The notes under the pieces were generated by a model that saw nothing but the letters and a program-made list of their open reading frames with translations, did not search any database and had not been told where the DNA came from. A DNA stretch of 11,314 nt from QQUD01 sp039029915 (GTDB taxonomy: Bacteria > Chloroflexota > Anaerolineae > Promineifilales > Promineifilaceae), in NCBI GenBank assembly GCA_039029915.1, contig JBCCFD010000246.1, forward strand, positions 1 through 11,314. The letters run 5' to 3'. The first letter of the stretch is position 1, and each line of letters opens with the position of its first letter. Made by a program: the position numbers and the translations under genes. Of the stretch, positions 6,550-11,314 are shown piece by piece.

Positions 6550-8792
6550 TCCAACACAAAACAATCTCGCGTCTCATATTGGTTGTGGCGGTTCTGCTGG
6601 CGGCATTTTTTCGCTTTTGGCAGCTCAACACGCTGCCGCCGGGCCTGTACCACGATGAGGCATACAATGGGCTTGATGCCCTCTCGCTAACGGAGGGGGC
6701 CACCTTCCCAATTTTTTATGAAGGGTGGGAGCTGTACTCACAAGATGCCCATGCTGAGCGGGCACCAACTGAAACACGCTTTCCTGTTTTTTTCGAGGGC
6801 AATTACGGCCGTGAACCACTCCATGTGTATCTTATGGCACTATCTATTTCCCTGTTTGGCGTCACCCCATTTGCCGTTCGGGCAGTCCCAGCCATTTCAG
6901 GCGTTATTGCTGTCATAACCACCTACTTTGCTGCATCTGTTTTGTTGCGAGAGGGCAACCGAGCAAGAAGCGATGGCGGTAAAGACACCCTGTCGCCACA
7001 TCGCCGCGTCGCCTTATCGCTCTATCGCCTTTACTATGCCCCTGCGTTTGCAGCCTTGGCTTTAGCCATCCTTTTTCCAGCCATTCATTTTAGCCGCTTT
7101 GGTATCCGTGCGATGGTCTTTGTGCCGATTGAAACGCTAACCGTGGCGCTGTTCTGGCTCGGCATTGATACACTGCAGGCGAGGAGTGAGGGGACGCTAC
7201 CCTCTCAATCCCCCAATTCCACCATCTCCCAGTCCTTCCCTCGCCGTATCGCTCGATCCCCTGCCTTCTACTTCATCACCGCGGGATTTTTCCTCGGGCT
7301 TGGTATTTACACCTATGCGGCAGCGAGACTGTTTCCACTGCTGTTCATTTTATTCATTCCGCTTTGGCTGTGGCATTCAAAACGCTGGCAATCATATTGG
7401 AAGTATGCGGCCATGATGGCCGGGATGTCGATCCTCACAGCATTGCCGCTGTTGCTCTTTTTCTATCGTTATCCCTACTTTTTTATCTTTCGAATTGCCT
7501 TTGTATCAAATAAAGGAACCGGGACAGTAGACGGCCGTCCACTGCTTACCTGGTTTTTCAACATTGGTCGGGTGATTCGCGGCTTGTTTTGGCAAGGAGA
7601 AAACCATCTGCGCCACAACTTGCCGGGACGGCCGTATCTCGATGTCATTCAAAGCGGCTTATTCGGCCTCGGGGTTGGTGCCTATTTCTATCGCTGGTAT
7701 CGCATTCGCCCCATCTTTTTAGGACTTTGGCTCGGCGTAATGCTCCTGCCCTCCATCCTCAGCGGCGACGCCCCTCACTTTGGTCGTTTAACCGGTGCGG
7801 CCCCCGTGGTAGCGATTTTGGTTGGCATTGGGGCGGCGTGGGTTGTGGGGATTAGGGATTGGAGGCTAGGGGCTAGGGGCTGGGGGCTAGGGACTGGGGG
7901 CCGGGGATTGGAAACTGGCGATCGATCAACGAGTACCCAATCCGCCAACAAAACTCAGAACAGTTCTCTTAATTACCAACACCCAATTACTAACGTCCAA
8001 TTACTAACTATCATTCTTTTGCTTTTTCTAGCGTCATCTTTCATCACCTACCGTGACTACTTCAATCGGTATGCCAATCATCCAGAACTTGAGACCGACT
8101 TTTATTTAGCAGATTGGGAGTTGGGGCAGTATGGCGCTCAGCAGGATGATGAGACGGTACTTTATTTGACGCCCACCCAAGAAGAGATGGCCACCATTTA
8201 TTTTGGGCTAGCTGACCCTGAGCGCATCCAGAGCTATGCGGGGGGGGAAGGGTTAGTTCCTTTAGGTAGGCCAGATGAAACGGCCGTTTATTTCATTCGC
8301 CCAATTGGTGACAACAAAGCGTTAACCCAGCTCAACGACCTCAGCCAAACCCCTGTGGAATGGGTTGAGCTTGAAAACGTGTGGGCGGTGAATGGCCAAT
8401 TCTCGCCAGACAGCTTCAGGGGTTACCAAGCCAGCGATCATTTATGGGATGACAAAATTCGTCTAACCCAATTCAATGTTAATCAGAGCGACACCCAGAT
8501 CAGCGTCAGCTTGCTGTGGGAAACCGTGTCCGAGATGGAACGGCCGTATACCGCCTTCGTGCATCTGCTGGATGCGGATGGCAACGTCGCCGCCCAGCTT
8601 GACCGCCCTCCCGCCGGCTACCCCACCACCGATTGGCTGGTCAACGAGGGGATTCACGATGTGTACACTGTCAATCTACCGCCAGATCTACTCGCAGGCA
8701 CCTACCAACTTCAGACAGGCTTTTATTACCTGCCTACGCTAGAATTGTTGGGAACCCCAGTACAGCTCATGGAGATTGAAGTTGGTCAGTAA
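6546..8792 (+). CDS. GT-C superfamily membrane glycosyltransferase (PMT_2/ArnT-like) with C-terminal beta domain
   Basis: This is a 748-residue membrane protein starting at TTG. Helix 1 (about 8-26) is followed by L-P-P-G-L-Y-H-D-E-A-Y-N-G (D37, E38), the acidic loop motif of GT-C enzymes, then G-N-Y-G-R-E-P-L-H-V-Y-L (85-96) and F-S-R-F-G-I-R-A (182-189). The core matches the gene at 251 motif for motif. Between the two acidic motifs it has about 25 extra residues bounded by F-P-I-F-Y-E-G and F-P-V-F-F-E-G, perhaps an internal duplication. The last helix (about 486-500) leads into an external part, ending in a beta domain at about 635-748 (V-S-L-L-W-E-T-V, Y-T-A-F-V-H-L-L-D-A-D-G, L-A-G-T-Y-Q-L-Q-T-G-F-Y). 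Repeat-derived inserts fall at residues about 140-162, 211-234 and 435-488, all between helices. It overlaps both neighbours, so it is cotranscribed. It probably uses a polyprenyl-phosphate sugar; acceptor unknown. Confidence 0.87.
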   Translation: MIQHKTISRLILVVAVLLAAFFRFWQLNTLPPGLYHDEAYNGLDALSLTEGATFPIFYEGWELYSQDAHAERAPTETRFPVFFEGNYGREPLHVYLMALSISLFGVTPFAVRAVPAISGVIAVITTYFAASVLLREGNRARSDGGKDTLSPHRRVALSLYRLYYAPAFAALALAILFPAIHFSRFGIRAMVFVPIETLTVALFWLGIDTLQARSEGTLPSQSPNSTISQSFPRRIARSPAFYFITAGFFLGLGIYTYAAARLFPLLFILFIPLWLWHSKRWQSYWKYAAMMAGMSILTALPLLLFFYRYPYFFIFRIAFVSNKGTGTVDGRPLLTWFFNIGRVIRGLFWQGENHLRHNLPGRPYLDVIQSGLFGLGVGAYFYRWYRIRPIFLGLWLGVMLLPSILSGDAPHFGRLTGAAPVVAILVGIGAAWVVGIRDWRLGARGWGLGTGGRGLETGDRSTSTQSANKTQNSSLNYQHPITNVQLLTIILLLFLASSFITYRDYFNRYANHPELETDFYLADWELGQYGAQQDDETVLYLTPTQEEMATIYFGLADPERIQSYAGGEGLVPLGRPDETAVYFIRPIGDNKALTQLNDLSQTPVEWVELENVWAVNGQFSPDSFRGYQASDHLWDDKIRLTQFNVNQSDTQISVSLLWETVSEMERPYTAFVHLLDADGNVAAQLDRPPAGYPTTDWLVNEGIHDVYTVNLPPDLLAGTYQLQTGFYYLPTLELLGTPVQLMEIEVGQ
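6992..7031 (+). repeat. Five degenerate RTCGCCNN octamers in an inter-helix loop
   Basis: Units GTCGCCAC, ATCGCCGC, GTCGCCTT, ATCGCTCT and ATCGCCTT adjoin in register. Upstream, GCGATGGCGG (6970-6979) is nearly complementary to the first units, giving the same left/right arm logic as the other inserts with different sequence. The stretch encodes about residues 149-162 (S-P-H-R-R-V-A-L-S-L-Y-R-L-Y) of the 6546 gene, just before a predicted helix. Degeneracy suggests an old insert. Confidence 0.6.
7178..7245 (+). repeat. Low-complexity insert bounded by a 7-bp inverted repeat
   Basis: GGCGAGG (7178-7184) and CCTCGCC (7239-7245) are exact inverted repeats bounding a segment with a purine-rich left part (GAGGAGTGAGGGGA) and a pyrimidine-rich right part (CTCAATCCCCCAATTCC, CATCTCCCAGTCC). 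It encodes residues about 211-234 of the 6546 gene, between the helix ending W-L-G-I-D and the one starting F-Y-F-I-T-A-G-F-F. The inverted ends may be chance. Confidence 0.55.
7848..7917 (+). repeat. Ten tandem GGGGCTA/GGGATTG-type heptamers
   Basis: Ten 7-nt units lie in register: gggatta, gggattg, gaggcta, ggggcta, ggggctg, ggggcta, gggactg, ggggccg, gggattg, gaaactg. They encode I-R-D-W-R-L-G-A-R-G-W-G-L-G-T-G-G-R-G-L (about residues 435-454) of the 6546 gene, right after a helix. G-rich heptamers of this style recall the short tandemly repeated repetitive sequences of heterocystous cyanobacteria, without implying descent. GGATTGG (7905-7911) is complementary to CCAATCC (7937-7943) in the right flank. 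Confidence 0.9.
7969..8010 (+). repeat. Three tandem 14-mers, CCAATTACTAACNN type
   Basis: Units TTAATTACCAACAC (7969-7982), CCAATTACTAACGT (7983-7996) and CCAATTACTAACTA (7997-8010) adjoin. They form the right arm of the insert that begins with the heptamers at 7848, and end directly at the helix starting I-I-L-L-L-F-L-A in the 6546 gene. Confidence 0.85.
8771..8774 (+). promoter_or_regulatory. Shine-Dalgarno site favouring the TTG start at 8782
   Basis: GGAG lies 7 nt before TTG at 8782 but only 1 nt before the in-frame TTG at 8776. The spacing therefore favours 8782, giving an 11-nt overlap with the upstream gene. Confidence 0.65.
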
Positions 8793-11022
8793 GCAAGAAC
8801 AAAGATGGGTGATTTTAGGGCTATTGCTGTTAGCTACATTGTGGCTCAGTCCTGTCCTTTTTCCGCCCGATGGACAGGCGTTAGGCGGCTTGGACAGTCG
8901 AGGGCAGTTTTATGTTTGGCTCGAGTTTGTGCGGGAGTCGGTGCTAAACGGCCGTGTGCCCTTTTGGAACGCCGCTTTATTCGGCGGCTATCCTTTTTTA
9001 AGCGACCCACAGATCGCCTTTTTCTATCCGGTCACCTGGCTTACTTTGCTTTTGCCAACCGGGATGGCAATTAGCTGGCACATCGTCATTCATCTGACTA
9101 TCGCCGGAAGCGGTATGTACTTTTTTGTGCGCAAGCTGGATGGTCATCCCATCGGTGCGCTGCTGGCAGCCCTCACCTTTGCCTTTAGCGGCTATGCGTC
9201 AGCGCGCATTTATGCGGGGCATATCGGCTTTCTGGCTACCAATAGCTGGCTGCCTCTTATGCTTCTGGCTACCGTTTGGGCCAGCGAGCGTAAAACCATC
9301 TGGGCTGCCATCCTAGCTGGCTTCCCGTTTGGGATGGCGATTTTAGCCGGAAACCCAACCTCGCTGCTTTATAGCTGCGTCATTTGGGGGGCGTTTGTCC
9401 TTTATTGGCAGTGGCAAGATGAGTCTAAAACGGCCGTTTTGCGCCAGTTTCTCATCGCTGGGTTGATAGGTCTTTTGCTAAGTGGGGTTCAACTCCTGCC
9501 GTTTTTGCAGTTTAGCACTCTGTCGACTCGGGCTGGTGAGCCTTCTTTTGAATTTGCATCTGCCTTCTCCCTCCCACCTGCTCACCTGCTTACCTTGCTC
9601 GTTCCCGAGTTTTTTGGTGAGCCGACGCGGGCAGGCTACTGGAGCGTGCCGAACTTTGAGGAGCTGACTTACTACGCAGGCGTATTGCCGCTGCTGGGGC
9701 TAATTTTGGCGTTTAAACGGCCGTCTCGGCACGTTTGGTTCTATCTTAGCTTGATTGCATTTGGCATCCTGTTGGCGTTGGGGAGCTATGGCTTTTTGTT
9801 TCGCTGGATTTTTACGGCAGTTCCTCCCTTCCGCGTGGTTCGCGCCCCTGCTAGAGCCACCTTCTTGTACACTTTCGCCATCGCTGCCCTGCTGGGTGAA
9901 GCGGTTACCATTTGGCTAAGGCATCCACGGCGGCAAGCGGCAATCAGCGGCTGGATGCGCTGGATTTTGGGCGGAACCGCCGTCATTGGCCTCACCACTA
10001 TGTCAGCCACAGGCGCCGTGTTTGCGGCCGTGCATCCCACCGACACCAGCGGACGGCTGTGGCATCAGCTCGGCGGCTGGGGCTTAGCAACGGGCTTGTT
10101 GCTGGTTGGTGGGCTATTGCTGTGGCAGCTATTTAAACAAAGGGAAATAAAGCGCTGGCTTGTTGTCGGTTTGGCCATTGTCATCTTGGCCGACCTGTGG
10201 GTTTTTGGCAGCAAATTTGCTCGCTTATCACCCATGACGCCACCTCAGCTTTGGACTGATGTGGCGCAGCTGATGGGGGATACAAACGGCCGTGTTTTGC
10301 CGTGGGGTATATCGATTTTTGACCAAAACGGTGCTGAACAGGTCGGAGTCAGCAGTGTGTTTGGCTATAACCCACTGGAGATTGGGGCCAACAACGCCTT
10401 TGCCGCCTCGGTGCCCGACCCGCGCTCGTCGGCGTTTGATATTTTGGGGGCGTCGCATGTGGTTAGTCAGGTCGATTTAGGACAGTTTGGGGATGGGGAA
10501 CGGCCGTTGACGCTTGTGGCTCAGCAAAACGGCACTTTTATTTATGAGCGAAGCCGCGTTCTGCCGATTGTGCGGCTGGTTGATACGGTGGAAATCATCC
10601 CCGATGAGGCGGTGGCGACGGCCCGGGTGCATGCGCCTGATTTTGATGCCGAAACGGCCGTTATTTTTCCTGAAGCTCCTGCTTGCCCCCTCAACGCCAC
10701 GAACAGTGTCCCCGGCACGGCCAGCGTCATCGCCGCTGGCAACGGCTATTGGGACATTCAGACAGAAAGCAGCACCCCTGCCCTGCTGATTGTGAGCGAA
10801 ACGGCCTATCCCGGTTGGCGCGTTTGGATCAACGGCAATAAAGCAGAATGGCAAACAGCATATACGGCCGTACGCGCCGTCTGCGTTCCGGCTGGCACCC
10901 ATACCGTCGAATGGCGCTTCCAACCCGCCGTCTTCTGGCAAGGTGGCCTATTGAGTCTATTGGTGTTGGGTCTGATGAGTATTGCACTTACTCGTGAACG
11001 AAGGAAAGAACGTAATAACTAG
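8782..11022 (+). CDS. YfhO family polytopic membrane protein (GT-C type)
   Basis: The product has 746 residues from TTG at 8782 (748 if the TTG at 8776 is used; numbering below follows the 748 form). Family hallmarks are clear: G-R-V-P-F-W-N (59-65), F-G-G-Y-P (69-73), D-P-Q (77-79) and F-Y-P (83-85) in the first external loop, then F-A-F-S-G-Y-A-S-A and H-I-G-F-L-A-T-N-S-W-L-P. Around a dozen helices run to about residue 480, followed by a large external domain (about 481-717) that ends with Y-P-G-W-R-V-W-I-N-G (678-687) and V-P-A-G-T-H-T-V-E-W, the typical YfhO C-terminal signature, and a last helix with a basic tail. In Bacillus subtilis YfhO is needed for GlcNAc decoration of lipoteichoic acid; the acceptor here is not known. 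No low-complexity insert interrupts this gene, unlike its two upstream partners, but it holds seven ACGGCCGT copies. Confidence 0.88.
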   Translation: MVSKQEQRWVILGLLLLATLWLSPVLFPPDGQALGGLDSRGQFYVWLEFVRESVLNGRVPFWNAALFGGYPFLSDPQIAFFYPVTWLTLLLPTGMAISWHIVIHLTIAGSGMYFFVRKLDGHPIGALLAALTFAFSGYASARIYAGHIGFLATNSWLPLMLLATVWASERKTIWAAILAGFPFGMAILAGNPTSLLYSCVIWGAFVLYWQWQDESKTAVLRQFLIAGLIGLLLSGVQLLPFLQFSTLSTRAGEPSFEFASAFSLPPAHLLTLLVPEFFGEPTRAGYWSVPNFEELTYYAGVLPLLGLILAFKRPSRHVWFYLSLIAFGILLALGSYGFLFRWIFTAVPPFRVVRAPARATFLYTFAIAALLGEAVTIWLRHPRRQAAISGWMRWILGGTAVIGLTTMSATGAVFAAVHPTDTSGRLWHQLGGWGLATGLLLVGGLLLWQLFKQREIKRWLVVGLAIVILADLWVFGSKFARLSPMTPPQLWTDVAQLMGDTNGRVLPWGISIFDQNGAEQVGVSSVFGYNPLEIGANNAFAASVPDPRSSAFDILGASHVVSQVDLGQFGDGERPLTLVAQQNGTFIYERSRVLPIVRLVDTVEIIPDEAVATARVHAPDFDAETAVIFPEAPACPLNATNSVPGTASVIAAGNGYWDIQTESSTPALLIVSETAYPGWRVWINGNKAEWQTAYTAVRAVCVPAGTHTVEWRFQPAVFWQGGLLSLLVLGLMSIALTRERRKERNN

Positions 11023-11046
11023 GCTAGAGAATTTAGCCTAAATTCT
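11020..11046. repeat. Two overlapping, mutually exclusive inverted repeats at the operon end
   Basis: TAGGCTA (11020-11026, starting on the stop codon) pairs with TAGCCTA (11034-11040). AGAATTTA (11028-11035) pairs with TAAATTCT across a GCC loop (11036-11038). The two stems share bases and cannot form together. No T-run follows, so neither is a standard terminator. Confidence 0.6.
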
Positions 11047-11061
11047 TGAAAAACAAAGGAT

Positions 11062-11077
11062 GCTAGATTTATCTAGC
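11062..11077. repeat. Perfect 7-bp inverted repeat with 2-nt centre
   Basis: GCTAGAT and ATCTAGC flank TT. It is one of a row of palindromes between the convergent genes. Confidence 0.6.
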
Positions 11078-11084
11078 GCCTGCC

Positions 11085-11110
11085 TTGGGCGGTGATTAAT
11101 CACCGCCCAA
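11085..11110. repeat. Perfect 26-bp palindrome
   Basis: The arms 11085-11097 and 11098-11110 are exact reverse complements (TTGGGCGGTGATT and its complement). As RNA it would give an 11-bp GC-rich stem with a TTAA loop on either strand. On the plus strand it is followed by A-rich, not T-rich, sequence. It may stop transcription in both directions, bind a protein, or be a dispersed palindromic element. Confidence 0.85.
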
Positions 11111-11113
11111 AGG

Positions 11114-11138
11114 AAAAAAAGTTCCATAAGTGGAACTT
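11114..11138 (-). terminator. Intrinsic terminator for the minus-strand gene
   Basis: AAGTTCCA (11119-11126) and TGGAACTT (11131-11138) form a perfect 8-bp stem with a 4-nt loop. Read on the minus strand, the stem is followed directly by T residues (complement of the A-run at 11114-11120). It lies about 25 nt downstream of the minus-strand stop at 11164. Confidence 0.7.
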
Positions 11139-11163
11139 AAAATTTCTCTATAGACTAATCAAC

Positions 11164-11313
11164 TTACTTATCACCATTGACAAGATGATTCTTTGGCAGT
11201 GACACCTCTGAATGATCCGTCAGCAGTGTTTTTCCTTCGACGGGATGATAAAAAATGCGCTGGGTGTTGTAGGCAAAATCGAGGTCTTTTTGCTCAGCAA
11301 AGAGGCGCAGCAC
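11164..11313 (-). CDS. C-terminal tail of a probable MscS-family mechanosensitive channel (partial)
   Basis: The minus strand is open for 49 codons from the window edge to TAA at 11164-11166. The peptide begins V-L-R-L-F-A-E-Q-K-D-L-D-F-A-Y-N-T-Q-R and ends V-N-G-D-K. The F-A-Y-x-T-x-R pattern followed by a short variable tail resembles the end of MscS-like channels, where a similar F-A-Y-P-T segment closes the soluble cytoplasmic vestibule. This is recognition by eye on a short fragment, so the product is tentative. The stop, the downstream terminator and the convergent orientation support a real gene. Confidence 0.6.
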   Translation of the reverse strand: MLRLFAEQKDLDFAYNTQRIFYHPVEGKTLLTDHSEVSLPKNHLVNGDK

Positions 11314-11314
11314 T

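Larger units (their letters stand above)
356..10871. repeat. Dispersed octamer palindrome ACGGCCGT, 24 copies
   Basis: Exact copies start at 356, 772, 1273, 1532, 1970, 2242, 3943, 4376, 4455, 5011, 5227, 5695, 6805, 7531, 7628, 8280, 8540, 8948, 9430, 9717, 10286, 10500, 10654 and 10864. Eleven extend to AACGGCCGTT. With equal base frequencies about 0.2 copies are expected in a window this long. The core CGGCCG occurs only five more times without the A/T flanks (near 20, 582, 4523, 5482, 10025), so the full octamer is what is enriched. Copies fall in all three codon phases: T-A-V (11), R-P (8) and G-R (5), so protein sequence does not explain them. All copies lie in the four long membrane-protein genes (6, 6, 5 and 7 copies). 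None occurs between 2250 and 3942. Confidence 0.95.

Noticed and set aside
8776..8778. TTG at 8776 as the start of the YfhO gene
   Set aside because: It lies 1 nt from the GGAG motif; TTG at 8782 has the normal 7-nt spacing.
10477..10941. 154-codon open frame on the minus strand within the YfhO gene
   Set aside because: It lies opposite a well supported plus-strand gene with family motifs and has no recognisable domain; it is a shadow of GC-rich coding sequence.

Overview
The window looks like a chromosomal stretch from a Chloroflexota bacterium, probably Anaerolineae-like. This placement is an inference from protein style: very large multi-membrane GT-C glycosyltransferases with C-terminal beta domains, a YfhO protein, and a secreted protein with a V-F-M-P segment after its signal peptide. 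Nothing in the window gives a firm taxonomic marker. No rRNA, tRNA, CRISPR array, transposase or phage gene was seen.

Layout: (a) 1-264, the 3' end of a GT-C type gene; (b) 251-2374, a GT-C glycosyltransferase overlapping it; (c) 2375-2585, an AT-rich regulatory gap with a perfectly abutting 18-bp direct repeat; (d) 2586-3719, a secreted FN3 plus concanavalin A-like protein with its own ribosome binding site; (e) 3720-3897, a gap with two hairpins, the second a terminator; (f) 3898-11022, three overlapping large genes: a DWGQD-type GT-C protein with an added C-terminal domain, a PPGL-DE type GT-C glycosyltransferase, and a YfhO family protein; (g) 11023-11163, a dense cluster of inverted repeats between convergent genes; (h) 11164-11313 on the minus strand, the C-terminal tail of a probable MscS-like channel.

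The gene pair at the left edge (1-2374) and the pair at 3898-8792 are paralogous two-gene modules in the same order. YfhO extends the second module. Together they would be expected to move sugars from polyprenyl-phosphate carriers to acceptors outside the membrane (cell wall polymer, glycolipid or secreted protein). The secreted lectin-like protein between them could act on or bind such a surface glycan. Substrates cannot be read from sequence.

Two repeat systems overlie the genes. First, the octamer palindrome ACGGCCGT occurs 24 times in 11.3 kb (about 0.2 expected by chance), in all three codon frames and only inside the four large membrane-protein genes. It resembles the HIP1 palindrome of cyanobacteria in behaviour but not in sequence. 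Second, low-complexity inserts made of short tandem repeats interrupt the GT-C genes at loops between membrane helices or at gene junctions. They usually have a purine-rich or G-rich left arm (GA tracts, AGGTGGC or GGGGCTA heptamers) followed by a CCAATC-type right arm (octamers or 14-mers). All remain in frame. These two systems are the most unusual features of the window.
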